A stretch of DNA of 64,000 bases from Macroventuria anomochaeta (GCF_010093625.1 NW_022985363.1:1583158-1647157), one strand, 5' to 3'; numbered from the stretch's first letter, positions 32,884 to 45,472 are shown. Notes: a model not told the origin generated them from the letters alone. Translations and numbers: made by a program.

Positions 32884-33454
32884 ATGGCCGTGACCATGGC
32901 GGAAAACAGAATGCTCAACCTTGCACTGCGAGCGCTGCAGGTTATCTGTGCCATCGTTGTTATGGGAACAGACGGCTACGGTACGAAAACCATTGTAACC
33001 TACGCTTTCGACGCACTCTTGAGTCTAACTCCATCGTCTAGCTATCAACGTGTATCGTGGCTACAGCTCCCACGTCGATACCCATTGGGGTGGGTTCACC
33101 GCCTGGAACGGCGTCCCGAACGCATGGGGCTTTTTGCTATTCTGCGCTGCATGGACAGTTCTGGTGGTCATCTTCCAACTCGTCGCTGGAAATGCGCTTA
33201 CGCATCGCCCATTGGTCGGATACATCAGTGTCGCTGTTGAGGTGGTGGCGCTCATTTCATGGTTCGCTGGTTGGATTGCCGTGGCTGTCAATATTGGGAC
33301 CCGTGCATGTGCAACAGGATATGTTGGCTGTGGTGCACTCAAGGCGGCGACAGTGTTTGGTGCGGTCGAGTGGCTGCTTTTCATGGTCACCACATTCCTG
33401 GCTATTTCACTGTTCCTAAACAGCAAGCGCCAGGTAAGGACGTCGAAGACCTGA
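32884..33454 (+). CDS. MARVEL-domain-like four-TM membrane protein
   Basis: Small membrane protein of 169 aa: exon 1 32884..32980, intron 32981..33041 (61 bp, GTACGA, branch TCTAACT, TCTAG), exon 2 33042..33454. It has four hydrophobic segments, the first starting LNLALRALQVICAIVVMG, with an extracytoplasmic GYSSHVDTHWGGFTAWNG loop before the second. This layout is typical of fungal MARVEL-like proteins of plasma-membrane domains. A strong GTAAGG donor follows SKRQ near 33434, so the last residues might be spliced differently. ATG 32884 is the first of two close in-frame starts. Function in the cell is unknown. Confidence 0.8.
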
Positions 33455-34337
33455 AATACTGTACAGGGTCAAGCAGTGGCGTAAAATCTTATGGACATCA
33501 GAACCATTAAGAGGGTTCTAGACGATTGTAAGCCTCGTCGTCTTCTCTAAAAGACAATTTGGCACTGGGCCGGCTGGTGGCCCTGTTATCAGGCAACCAT
33601 GGGACTAGTATCAGGAGCAAAGCGTGAACAACTTTATTACGAATTATGATACACATATAGTATAACCTTCCATGATTGGTTAAACTTCTCACCGTTGCAA
33701 GTGGGACGATGCATGATGAATGATATCTGTCACGATCAGGCACGTGTGACCTTGTTCGTCAAAATTACGTGTAAGCACGCACTATCATGCTGCGTGAAAG
33801 CCGAACTGGCCGACACTTGGCTTGTTATACCGGTTTTGCTTTGCCCGCGACTTTGGACCTGGAACATTTGACTTGACATGCCCTTCGTTTTTCATTAAAG
33901 ATGCGGGAGTCACTCTCATGCAATCATATATACAGCTAAGAGCTGGGGCTATACGATTTCATGCAAAGCCTGGACAAAGGTAAAGGTGTGCGAGTGTCGT
34001 GCAAATGTATGGACTGTGAGCGGGCGCCGAAGAGCGGCGATATGTGCCCATTCACCCAAGGTCGATCCCGATCACGTAGAATTTCATCATAAGACATGAC
34101 TAAGCACCACAGAAGACAATATACAAGGCTGAGTATCTAGTATGTACTGATCATTAAACAAAGGGCCAAAAATCGCTAAACCCCAGACGAAACGCCTTGT
34201 TGTTACCTCGTGCAAATGTATCCCTGCGCATCAGCTTGATCGGTTCGCCGCAGCGATGGATCCAAATCCAGTCCACTTAACTCCCAAATTGAGTTAGCAA
34301 TAATGAAGATGCGGATCCGACAGCATCATCGGTAAGA
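33455..34337. other. Intergenic between convergent genes
   Basis: 3' regions of the MARVEL and TENA-like genes. Short ORFs only. Confidence 0.55.
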
Positions 34338-35857
34338 TTACGATGAATCAGTAGAAGTATGGGCTTCATCTTCATCGTCAACCTCGACGGGTTTATCAGC
34401 CGACCCATTCCTATTTATCGCGCCGTTGTCTCCATTGTCTCTGTGGTTCTGCCCATTATTCAAGTCATCCAACTGCTCCATGCCTATGACTTCGGGAAAT
34501 ATTTGACCCCATAGCCAGATGGCTTGCTTGAAGACACGTTCGCAAGCTGACATTTCCGCTCGGCCGTTGCCTGTTGTCTGAACCATAGCGAGCTCGTCGA
34601 CGATTGATCTACATGCATCTACGAAGCGGCCAAAGTTTTCTGATTTCCAGTTTTCGATGACTGCTTCGCGGAGGGCAGTGGTGTGGCCATCCCTTGGTGT
34701 TGCTTGTCCGCCGTAGGAGGTTGCGGGTGCGCCTGATGGTAGAAAGTAAGAAGGAAAGAAATAAGAGTTTTGCTGTGGTGTTGGCGTGGTTCGGGTGATG
34801 AATGTGGCTGCATAGGAGCAGGAATTGTAAAATAGCTGGAAGCTAGTCAGTTGACAGCAACCAGCAACATTATAGTACGACTTACAATTTCAATGGCCCA
34901 CAGAACTACCATGCCCTCAAGCAGTGTTGCAGAAGGACTTGAAGCGCTATTGAAAAGATCGACGAATCCTTTGGTAGGTGGTTTCGGTTCGTCAAAATTC
35001 ACCCCCAATCCATACTTGCGCTTAGTAGCATCAAGAAAATCCAGCTCCTTCTTCATATTACTCACCGCAGAGCACAGTAAGTCCAGACACCGGAACGTTG
35101 AATCGCGTTCTAGATTGGCGGTTTCCGGTATTCGGATCTTACCTATAAGTGCTCCGGTAAACGATACAAGTGATCGTGAGATAAACCCAATCTGCGCTAG
35201 CCACTCATTGAGAGCATTCTCAGTAAGCATTCCACAACCCGCATGTGACAAGAAGGTGTGATGAGTAGCGCTCGTCAGTAACGCTTCGTTATGAACTAGG
35301 AGGTATTGAGCTAATGAAGGCGCCTCTGCAGACTGTGCTGTTTGAGGTAGGAACGGTCTCGGACCAGGATCACTGGGTGTCATTCCATTAGAAGAACGAT
35401 TTGGACCATGGCGATTGATCAGCAGATCAGGGTTTGGTTTTGCACCGTTCCAGGCGGGTGGTTTCTCATTTTGCTGTTCGTTGGGAGCGAGGGTCCCACT
35501 TGTCAACAGCTCTGCACCTTCAGCGGTTGACAGAAATTCCTTGCATTGAATCAGATGCTCTGCCTGTCGGGTAGCATTCTTCGCTCGTACGAAGCCACAG
35601 CTGTGGCATCGCACTCGTGCGCACTACTAAAGTCATCAGAGAACTTTTCGGGTCTCTACGTTCTAGGTATAGCCTACCTTATGACCAAGACTATCGTCGA
35701 AGAATTCGTCAAAATACTTGCTCACATTTACCGTCCATCGTGGTCGCTGCATTGTTGGTGTAGAACTTGTTCTTGGAGGAGGAGACGAATTGTCCACATC
35801 GTAAGAGTCGCCGATTGCTCGTCTGCCAGTCGCGTTGTATGAATTCGGCGGGGCCAA
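34338..35857 (-). CDS. TENA/THI-4-like domain protein with zinc-finger-like N-terminus
   Basis: Protein of 471 aa from three exons: 35857..35678, 35623..34886, 34835..34338, with introns of 54 and 50 bp (GTAGGC...TAGTAG and GTAAGT...TTCCAG, branch CTGAC). Frames join without a break. Near residue 64 a BED-like C-x2-C-x13-H-x3-C motif (CHSCGFVRAKN ... EHLIQC) follows a PRWTVNVSKYFDEFF segment. The second half matches the TENA/THI-4 helical fold (TFLSHAGCGMLTENALNEWL, VSFTGALIGKIRIP, LREAVIENWKSENFGRFVD). The tail is acidic. Bacterial TENA is a thiaminase; in fungi this two-part protein is often labelled a transcription regulator, but neither role is shown here. Start chosen at the ATG before PPNSYN. 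Confidence 0.8.
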
Positions 35858-37516
35858 TTCTTGACCGTTCCCTGCGGCCCTCCACGCTGTGTATTCCGGG
35901 CAGATCTGGAGATGCGCCTGAAGACAGCGGTAAGCTTGGCCGATTTTAGATCGAACTTGTGCATCGAGGGATCTGACCTTCTTGCGATTTAGAACTCTGG
36001 CGCTTCCTTGCCAGCGCCTGCAATGAATGCACTGAACGGTCCCTCCTAAATTGACACTGTCGATTTGCTCAAACTGCGGGATCCCTTAACGTTTGTACAT
36101 CATGATGCAATGAGCTTGCGCATAGTACCTGACTGTGTGTGTACGTGTCTGTCGGCCGGGGCATGACACTCTCATGAGACACAGTGCCTCCTTGTCAACA
36201 CCGGAGCGATGTGGGTAATGATTATCGCGACGATTACAGGGCAGATACACGGCTAGTGGGAGTTGAAAACTCAAAGAGGAATTGAGGGATGAGTAATTTC
36301 AATTCTGCCGAGCGGGCCGAGCTTGCTTACCTCAGACGTAACACCTTTGTCTGGGGTAGACCGTGGGTTGCCGCCTAATGCCAGGGGTGTGTAATTCTAT
36401 CTCCAGGTTCGTGAGTTTAGTCGCAAGCGCAGCCTAGCCTCAATTGGGCTCGTGCTAGTGCAGTCATGACTCGTCCAGGTGTGGATACCACATCCTTCTG
36501 GGGCGCTTCAAAAGCTGAAATTAAAACGATGGGGTGCGCTATATCCGCAATTAAAAGCAAGAATCATTCGAGGGTGGGGCCGTTCAAGACAACGCGGTGT
36601 TCGAGGCCCCGCCTGACTGATTGGTGGATTTTGGGTTTCGCTTTGTCAATAACGAAGGGACGAGGGAACTGAAGTAAGGAGGCTCACTTGTCTGACTCAA
36701 CGTGCAATCCTGGCAAACTTGCGTGTCAACTCAGATAATACACCGCACAAGGCCGAGTTCGTCAGGTTCGCAGGTCCCCTCAATTATGTGGACCCTAGAG
36801 TCCCCGAGCTACTAGCTTCGCTTAGTCATTAGTGGCTCCTTAGTGGTGCGGCTGCCATACTGGAGCGTCTCCGTAGACCGAACGGGCCGAGCCGCGCATC
36901 AGAGGCTTAAATGAATCTACATCAGCCTCACAAGACCTGGTCCGTGTTTGAAAGTTCAAGCTTTCAAACAGTTGACTGAACCTCCATCGATCTTTGTCCA
37001 TATATGTGTCGCAGAAGCAGGAGCTTGTATAAATATGACCATATAACGGATCGGAAACATTGCCCATGGCGACAAAGAGTGCATATCGTAGCGTAATGTT
37101 TTTAGAGCTCTCAATGTGTTTGTTCTCGAGACCTCCTTGAATGCATGTCCGTCTGGAGTACCCGAGCCCATATTTCGCGCGTGGCATGTTTTTTGGCGCT
37201 TCAATGCGTCTGTAAGCCTGATTTGACACTTGTATGTCTTTTACTGAACTGAAGCAAAAAGGGGCAGCAGACCGCCACTAAAGACAGCTGCAGAAGTGAC
37301 ATGGCATTGTGATATGTTGCAAGCCGCATCCAAAAGCGATATAGCCATTGCATGTCTCGCCACGCAAGTTCAAGATTTGGGAGCGTATGCTTGGAGACCG
37401 AACGGCCAAGTGTGAAGCAGGAACTAGTCCAGAGAATCCAAACAACAAAGCAGTCAATATCTACATGCAGAAACGTAACAAAAATGCGCTCACCCAACAC
37501 GTGGCCTACCCGATGC
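35858..37516. other. Intergenic
   Basis: Promoter side of the TENA-like gene and 3' side of the FAD oxidoreductase. ORFs such as 36840-37229 lack domains. No gene is called. Confidence 0.5.
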
Positions 37517-39237
37517 CTAGTACTTAAAGCCACCAGCCCGAGTGCTCCACAATCCATCAGGATCAACCTGCTTCTGCAGGGTCTTGAACTTGTTATAGTC
37601 CTTGTAGCTCTGCATGACGGGCTGATCCCACATGGCATCGTTAAGGAACAATGGCATATACATATTTTCCGGCATCCCGGCCTCGGCAATCCACTTGGGT
37701 ACCACCTCGTCCAGCCACGACGTAAGCTGCCTAGCGATTCCGTGCGCCAGGTCGTCATCGTCCGATAAGTTCCACGCTCCTTGGAAGATGAGAATAATGC
37801 GATCGGGATCCGAAGCGGTGAGACCCATGGCGTTTCCCCCTTTGGTTGCGGAGATCTTGCCAAAGAGGGCGGGAAAAGGCTGGAAGTCGACACTGAACTG
37901 GATGGCGCGGATGAGCGGCGGTATGCTAAGGAATTGGGTGGTTAGTTCGGCGAGCTTGTCACGGATCTCCTTGTACATCTGGGGGCGAGCTGGAATGTGC
38001 GGGATAGTATAGGTCTCGTGAGTGTTAGTGGATAGACCGAGCATGGGTATAAGAAGTCTTACGCGGAAGAATGAACGAGCGTTTAACAGTCCAACAGGGT
38101 CACCGTTCTTTTTCAACTAGACGCAGTCAGCTCATAAACAGCATCGCATATCTCGGCTCTGCACTTACTAGCTCGGAGTACTTTTGTGTCGTGGGCTTGC
38201 AGGCCGAAGAGACTTTGATGAAGTCGGCAAAAGGGCCTGACGTCGGTGGAGTAGGGTTATCGTAAAAGTAAAAGACCAGCTTCAGCTTGACGCCAGCGGC
38301 AAAAACTAGATCAGAAAAGATGATGGCAGCCTTTGGATCCTGGGCACCTTGGGCAGTAAAGTCGTGCAAAACAGCATACAGCTGATCAGCTTTGCTTTCA
38401 TCGTAGACACAAGAGCCGCCCCAGACATTACCAAGGTGGTGAACTTTGGCTTTGAATTGGGTAACGATGCCAAATTGGCCTCCAGATCCACGCATGGCTT
38501 GCGCGAGGTCGGGGTGTTTCTTGGCGTCGACGTTGACAATGGAGCCGTTCGCCATGACGGTTTCCCATCCGATGATGTTCTAGCACTAGTCAGTCTGATT
38601 CTCAATGGTGTCGTGCAGGAACTAACATCAGAAGCAAGCCCTTCTTGAGCATTGAGGAAAGAGAGACCTCCTCCCAAGAGCAGTCCACCGACGCCAACAA
38701 GGCCTAAGTTAAGTCAGTCTAGACAATGATACACTGGTACAAAGTCGTACCGAGTCTTCCTCCAGCAATGGCAACACCGCTCTTCTCGAGCTCGCTGATG
38801 ACATCGTTCCATTCTCCTCCCGGTTTAACATAGGCAACATCCTCTTCCGCATCGTATCTCGCTCCGACCAGGTCAGTCATTGCAATGACTACACCGTCTT
38901 GGACAGTAGAGTGACCTTTGTTCGGGTCATGGCCTCCACTGCGCGTAGCGAATTGTACAGTCGGGTACTTATTCAGGATCTTGACAGCGTCGGACACATC
39001 CTGAGCAGAGTTTGGCTGAACAATGCATGCGGGATCGACTTCACGGAGGTTGGTAGCCCAGTATTGTTGCGTCTCATACTCGTATTCTAGCTGGAGGAAG
39101 CCAGGAGTCAGAACTTTACCAGGAAGAGCATTTTTGAGATCTGTGCAGGCTTTGTTCGTAGCCTCGCTGGGATCACCAAGAACTGACTGGGCTCCCAAAA
39201 GCAGAGTCACAAATGCGAGAGATGCTGACTTGCCCAT
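37517..39237 (-). CDS. Secreted FAD-linked oxidoreductase (PCMH/BBE type)
   Basis: Berberine-bridge-enzyme-like flavoprotein of 508 aa: exons 39237..38751, 38703..38627, 38579..38169, 38116..38063, 38014..37517, with introns of 47-52 bp and consistent phases. A hydrophobic N-terminus (MGKSASLAFVTLLLGAQSVL) is a likely signal peptide, which decides the start over an upstream in-frame ATG. FAD-binding PCMH fold: SAQDVSDAVKIL, FATRSGGHDPNKGHS with the histidine expected to bind FAD, GLVGVGGLLLGGGLSF, RGSGGQFGIVTQF. The usual bicovalent cysteine of the G-x-C-x-x-V-G type is absent, so one covalent link at most is expected. C-terminal BBE signature PDGLWSTRAGGFKY. Such enzymes oxidise alcohols, sugars or secondary-metabolite intermediates. 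The nearby NRPS makes a tailoring role possible but unproven. Confidence 0.9.
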
Positions 39238-39325
39238 GGTGGACGTGGGATGGAGTGGGAAAAAGAGTGGAAAAGATCGACCGTGATGGAATCTCTCTGA
39301 AATGACTACTTTGTGCGAAAACCTC

Positions 39326-39333
39326 ATTATATA
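39326..39333 (-). promoter_or_regulatory. Putative TATA box of the FAD oxidoreductase gene
   Basis: TATATAAT on the minus strand within GGGGGTATATAATGAGG, about 90 bp upstream of the chosen ATG at 39237. The position supports that start over the more distal in-frame ATG at 39327, which would overlap the box. Confidence 0.5.
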
Positions 39334-40581
39334 CCCCCGTCACCTCCCCCAAGGCTGGATCGAGATGTGGCCGTATTTATTTCTGATATGACGGAGAGCT
39401 CCAGTACGTGTGAGGCATTGGGAGATAGGGCCGGAACTAGTGCATGGAGCCTGAATGAACCATACAATATGGTGATATGAAAGCGAAGAAGGGTCGTATC
39501 CATCGCGGACCTCTGGTGGCTTAAGGAAATCGGTACATGTTGGCCCATATCTCCATCGCTCAATAGAGTATTCGTTTAGCCCAGATGAGGCAAAGATATT
39601 GGACCCCATCGACAATGTTCTGATGCTAATCTGCGGTACATGATTACGGTTATGATGACAGCACTAGGAGTGGGCCCTCGTTCAGGTTATGAAAGAGAGA
39701 CGAGTGTTCTAGGTATGCGCTAGTATCGTATCGCACCCCCCGGTCCGTTCCCTAGCCAAGACAGCACCCTGGCGCATGGCGCCAATTACGATCTCGTACC
39801 CCCACAATGCGTCCAACGAAGGAGGTCCACCGCTGACCCGCTGTTTTTCCACTGATGAATGTGGCTTTTCCTATCATCCACGCAACACAGCACGCAGCTA
39901 TAACAGTTTTCACAATACCTTGTGCACACGTGATAGACCAGAGGAAAGCCTGTACACGTAAAAGCACTGCACACAGATAAGTTCAATGCCTGTAAGCTTG
40001 CTAGCAGGTGAACATAATACAAGGATTCAACTCCTGCCATTTTCACGAGTTTAAGTGGGCTGTTGATATGTGCTAGGGAGGGTGAGCATGCTCGCGGCCT
40101 GTCCATGTTTGATGAGGGCAAACAATCTTAAGGTCTTAGCCTCCTTACGTAGGCAGTCCACCTTTTGAGAACTGAGAGTAACCACCCAATACAGCGTTAT
40201 TTAAAGCTATTCAGTTACTTGTTGTTTGCTATCGCAATCGATTTTTGGTGTTCTAGCTGTCGTAATGAGCCGCCCTGTCTTCCGATGACGTTTCTCAGAT
40301 CTCCTGTTGCCCGCCGTAGGTACGTTTTTCCGCTTCGAACTGCGAGCCATCGAGACTACAACACCATGAAATCATTGCAAGACTGCAATTTGAGCTATCC
40401 GAGCTTCTTCAGGGCTTGTTCAGAGCTTCAAAATGTGGTGGGATACTGTCTGTACTACTAATTGCTAACAAACTAAACCTAGCATCATAATCGCGCTGAA
40501 CCCATATGAGGGCTACATGTGTGTCTCTTTAATCTGGTTTTCCTCCCGCTTACGTGCGCACACGGTATTGTGAAAAGCACC
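39334..40581. other. Intergenic, upstream of FAD oxidoreductase
   Basis: Short ORFs without domains. No repeat family is recognised. Confidence 0.5.
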
Positions 40582-40643
40582 CGTGAGCGGCTAATCTGAC
40601 GCGTAAGCGGGCTAATCTGACGCGTAAGTGGGCTAATCTGACC
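40582..40643. repeat. Three-copy 21-bp tandem repeat
   Basis: Three units of roughly CGTAAGCGGGCTAATCTGAC in a row, differing by one to three bases. Repeats of this kind are found in subterminal regions of some DNA transposons. No inverted partner or target duplication was established. Confidence 0.6.
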
Positions 40644-41743
40644 CGAAGCTTATTTTCCTCACCACACATTTTCTACCACCATCACGCCTCGCCGTGGTAG
40701 ATGTAGCTGCTAAGATCCTACGACCTGTCCGGACCCCCAATGGGCTTCAACAGGCTAAACTCGATGCGCAGCTTTTGGGCCTGAAACTCCACCTGTGTTA
40801 CATAAGGCGTGCAGCATCTTAATCACCGAGCCTACGGGATTCGTCAGATTGGGACATTGCTCCAAGGTTATATGGTTTGGTTTGCAGCTCGTTCATATTG
40901 TATGTAAGGGCGGGATGTCAATATTGAAAGCAGCTGCTGAGGTGATTATCACTACACCGGCGGAGGCAACCCGTTTGGCTACGTACCCATTATGCACTAT
41001 GCTTAGCGTACCAGCGCTGCTGCATTGTCGTACTATTTGCTACATTTGAACGATGAGTCCGCGGTGCAGCCACCAGAGGGTGTGGCAACCAAGCCTCTCC
41101 CGCTCATTCCACGCAGTCATCGGTCAAACGGCTGCAAACTTCCGTTGTCAAGCCAGGATGAAAATACCCGAGCTGCTTTTGGCTGTGGAGGGCTGAAGCT
41201 GACGCAGGTCCAATACTGACGCAGGTCTAAGACGAACGCAGGTCTGATGAACGTTAGTTTAGGGCTGACGGATGTCTAGCGACGACATCAGCTTGGACAG
41301 GATCCACACTAACCCTATCCACTGCTATTTCGATAGTGCTGATGCGCACCTCCGGGCTTACTCATAATGGGAGTGCAGGACATATAACGACCGGGAATAT
41401 TGTCAGGCACATTGGGGCCACGCGCAACGAGACGGGAGAATCTCGGGAATCCTGCCAGGAAAATTAAGTCGACAGATGGTGGACGATTGCTCTAAAGCAT
41501 TCTAGCTTTCGTGACATCTCACCTGACTAGTTTCCACTCAAGCTTCCCTAGACGTTACCCCAGGGGTATGTTGCACACATTGTGATAGCGATGCAAGTTC
41601 TGAACAAAACCCCCAATTCAACAAAAGGAAATGTTCAGCAGATTATTCGCCAGCACCAACGAATAAGCTAAGGAGCCGATCTTATACACTGCCTCGAAGC
41701 TTAGTCGTTGTTACTATAGAAGATCGGATCGAGTTCGCCAATT
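40644..41743. other. Non-genic; short GACGCAGGTC repeats at 41200-41245
   Basis: Holds no recognised gene. At 41200-41245 the phrase GACGCAGGTC or AACGCAGGTC occurs three times about 17 bp apart. With the repeat at 40.6 kb this could mark the two ends of a small mobile element, but the two repeats are not clearly inverted copies. The right end contains the promoter of the next gene. Confidence 0.4.
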
Positions 41744-43192
41744 ATGTCACAACGTATGGAGCTGGTAAGTCTTGAGATATGTCCTGTAATCAGAGCGGGC
41801 TGATCAAACTCAATGTGTAGCCAAAATACGCGGTACCAGAATCTTTGCTGTCATCGCAGCCGGGACCTTCCTCACACGGGGACCACACGTTACAAGAGCC
41901 GCTGGACAAAACCGATGACCCAGGACGTCATAGTAAAGCGACAGGCAAGAGAAAAAGAACAGGTGCCAGCTCTGATCCGATGAAGTCGGGGATAGGGCAC
42001 GCCGGACCCGTAGGTGTACAAGTCTGTAAAGCTCTTCAGGAGAAGCTAATGAGATTCAACTTGCAGCCACAATACGCAGTTCCAGAATATCTGCTCTCAC
42101 CGCAGACAGTCTATACGTCGCGCAGAGAACTCACGCTCCAAGCGCCACTGAATGAGATCATCGACCCGGGCCGTCATAACAACCACATTACGACTCCACA
42201 TTCAGAGCCCAGCATACCTGAGCACTCGCGATCCGAGTCGATGTTTCTTGCGCTTGATCGGTCTTCTCTCCCACCTTCGACGATTGCGAAACCGTTAGAG
42301 GAACACTTGCGCAACATGGCGCCCACGGGCCAATCCGTGCCCGAGAGTCCGAACCTTGCATACCGGACCACAGCAAAGGACCTTTGCATGAAGGATGACG
42401 GCTTCTTAGGTGAGGTTCCTGACTGTGTATTTTTCGTCTGGCTTATCAGCAATGTCACAAGACTCATTCTTCCCGACCCCCGCCATGACAGACCCATGGG
42501 GAGAAGCACCGCCTCCGAATCTGTCGTGGAACTCGGCTGCGGGACTGCCTTTTTTGCTCGATGAAGACATGTCCATGACTGAGCCAGATGCAACGGTGGC
42601 TGAAATGATACCTGAAAGAAGTGAGATGGTGCCGGACAGGCGAGTCTCCGATGCGCATAATACCGGCAACACGGCAGTGTCTCAGCTCGACAGCTCCGCA
42701 TTGACAGGAGAACGTCTATCGCATGTTTTGAAAGCCGTTTCCGCAGCTGGGTTTAGCAGTCTGGACGACGCCGTTGTAGCGTACTATGCGGAGTTTTGCA
42801 AGGACGACGAACGGCTTCGGCAGGCGCAGAGATTGAACCGTATCCGACGGCTGCCTGTACTGCTGAAGGAACTGCATCTTGCAGCGCAAGGGTGGGGTCA
42901 ATGGCAGAGGCGGAGTTTCCAAGAGCAAATCATCAAGAGCGCGGAAGACATTGTCATTGCGGAGCTGGAAGAACAGCTGCTTGCAAGGCGCCACGATCAT
43001 TACAGTTCTACTTGCAGCACTGAGAAACCGTGCCAAGCCTGTAAGCAAAAGGCAAGAGAAGAAATAGATACCGAGGCCGAGGTCAGTGGAAGCAGTCATA
43101 CCATCCATCGTACAAGAATTCCAGCCATACTAATGAAGAGTATAGCTTCCGAATACGTGGACCTTGCTCACATCGCTGTCTACAAGATATAA
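41744..43192 (+). CDS. Hypothetical fungal protein with duplicated N-terminal segment
   Basis: 450-aa model: exon 1 41744..41764, intron 41765..41820 (GTAAGT...GTGTAG), exon 2 41821..42409, intron 42410..42449 (40 bp, GTGAGG...TATCAG), exon 3 42450..43192. Total length is divisible by three. The N-terminal part contains two related stretches, PKYAVPESLLSSQPG ... DDPGRH and PQYAVPEYLLSPQTV ... IDPGRH, showing internal duplication. The middle is Pro/Ser-rich and likely disordered. The C-terminal half (GFSSLDDAVVAYYAEF, DDERLRQAQRLNRIRRLPVL, WGQWQRRSFQEQIIKSAEDI) is helical and resembles a conserved region of fungal proteins often annotated as putative transcription factors. It lacks an obvious DNA-binding domain. 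The tiny first exon is the weakest part of the model. Confidence 0.6.
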
Positions 43193-45472
43193 CGCTATAG
43201 CTTCAAAAGACCGGCATACTGACGTGCCGAAGTTGATCAGCAAGTTCCTCGACGGTGTCACTGACTTGGGTATTTGAGGCTGCATTTGCATGGAAGAGAA
43301 TCTCCACACATCGTCACTCGAGAGCAATCTCGACAGACTGGAGACCAGGCGACTGAACACCTGTCGACCAGACTATTGAGAAGTCTACACCCAAGATGAT
43401 GCGAGAAGAATGCAATGCACATGTCTCCATGCACATCAACCTCGATTCTTCCAGCACAGTTCAGCATCTAAAATGCTCTTCTGATCGCGCCGCAAATCGA
43501 CACTATGACTGGGACTGCACCCGCAAGGTCGAAATTACAAACGAAGGCCATAGCGAACCGACCATCATGCCAACTTGGCAGCACACCACGCCATACCGGT
43601 GGTCAATTCGGCGGTAACAGCTGCGCAAATCACGAGTCCAAGCATCGCACGTGCAGGCGCTTCACATTCTCTTTTTGCGCGTGCGGCCAGAGCAGGAATC
43701 GCAGAACTAGAGCCTACCTGGAAAGTGCGTTCTCCTCCGGCTGCAGCTACGGTTGGGTGTGGGTCTGCGAATTGGTGGTGGTGCTGGTACGTGCGTGGCG
43801 ATAGTTGGAGTGGGAAATGGGCTAGTAGGATGCGCGACTTTATGAAAAGCGCTTCGCTTGGGGGATAATCATGCCAGCAAGAAAAAAAGTCATTTTTGCA
43901 AGGGCGTATGGAAATTGAAGGGATGTCTCGATTTCACACGGATTTAACCGAGCGGACTTGTTTACTAGCTAAATTAGGTCCCTGCTCACACCGCATCGGC
44001 TATGCAGCGAGATCGTGCCACCAACAGGCAGCCGCAGTCAAAGCTGACGAGGTGCCAGAAGTTCAGATCCGGAAAGGTGCTGAACTGTGCCGTGATGCCG
44101 GCCGAGAATAGAGTGCATATCGTCATCCTCTGCATCGATCACCTTCTTCTACGAGCTGCGAGGATGGTGCCAAGTCGCCGAGCTCGACGCACCATCATTC
44201 TTACAAAGCACCCGCACTCAGGGTTGGGGGTTCAACAAGGTTCTCACCACCGGCATGTCGTCCATCCACCATGTGTGGAGGCCCCCGTCTAGAGCCAGAA
44301 TGACAACAAGTCCCTTGTAATGGAATGCTGTTTGAAAGCTGGGCGTGAGACTATAGCAAAGCTTAGGTTATACCCATAACCAGCTAACCACGGCCCGTGA
44401 ATCCTCCAGGGAGTGGCGCTCTAGAGGTCGACGTTCAACGGCTGGTGGCGTCAGGCCCGTCGCCTGCTATGGTACTGACCCCTGCTGTGCACAGGTGACG
44501 GCAGGACCTGCAGTTGGCGCCAGCGGAGCTGATCCGGGCTGTGCCGCCCCCTGTAGGTAGATAAATGATAATCTCCATGATGTGCTTCTACGTCCGCGCT
44601 GAATGCGTGCCTCTGCGTTCTAGTTTTATAGCTAAGGCACAACAACGCACCTGCACGACTCGCCTTCTCTCCCTCCTGCCTGCCTGGTCGCCTTGGGCCT
44701 CCCCCGCGCTGTTAGACCTGTAAGAAACTAGCTCGTCTGGGCAACGATGACGAGGTATGCTCGCATGGCCAGACCACGCTCGTGTGTCTGCCAGGTTTGC
44801 TGGTAGTTGGACACGGCGACGGCCTTCAACCAGGAAGCTGGGCCGCAAGATACTGCTGTAACTCAACGCCGCCCGCCGACGTGACCAGCACACGGTTGAC
44901 CATCGCGACCACACCAAACAGAGCGACTCCTCCCGCGAACTAGGCGAAGAGGGGCTGCTACCTGGATGGGTTACTATGACGCGAGGACGCGTTGGAAGGT
45001 TCTCAAAGTAACATGCATTGATATATATACTTCGTTTATGGAGTGTCTACACGAGGAAATGGAGTTGTTTGCAGTGTTTCTGTAGTCAAATAATCTTTCC
45101 TTAAGCTGTTTCGTCACAGTGGCACGTCAACTTTTCTTTCTTAGCTACTCTAGCTGTCGGTGGATTTAGACCGATGAAAACTCCCCATGTACTCCGGGCA
45201 CCAGATCTCGGGCGCAGACCAGGCTAGTCTTTTCGATCGCAGTCCCGCAGCGATACAAAAAGGCCGACCTTCCTGACCCTGGGGTCCTGAAGGTTATATA
45301 CACCGCAACATTTTTGCTTCCGATCAAGACAATGGTGGAACGCTCAAACAGGAGAATTAAAGTACCTCATCACATTGCCCACTCATACGAAATCACCATC
45401 CATGCTGCTGTGTGACGTGATGTCTGCAATCGAGAAGACCTCGCTTCACCTTTGTCACTGATGCAAGGCAGT
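43193..45472. other. Intergenic, no gene recognised
   Basis: Several 70-110-codon ORFs on both strands overlap each other and lack domains. The stretch 44.4-44.95 kb is more GC-rich, again without a coherent protein. The right end is the 3' side of the RTA1-like gene. Confidence 0.45.

Noticed and set aside
36540..36620. Possible tRNA B box (GTTCGAGGCCC)
   Set aside because: No A box or acceptor stem could be formed upstream.
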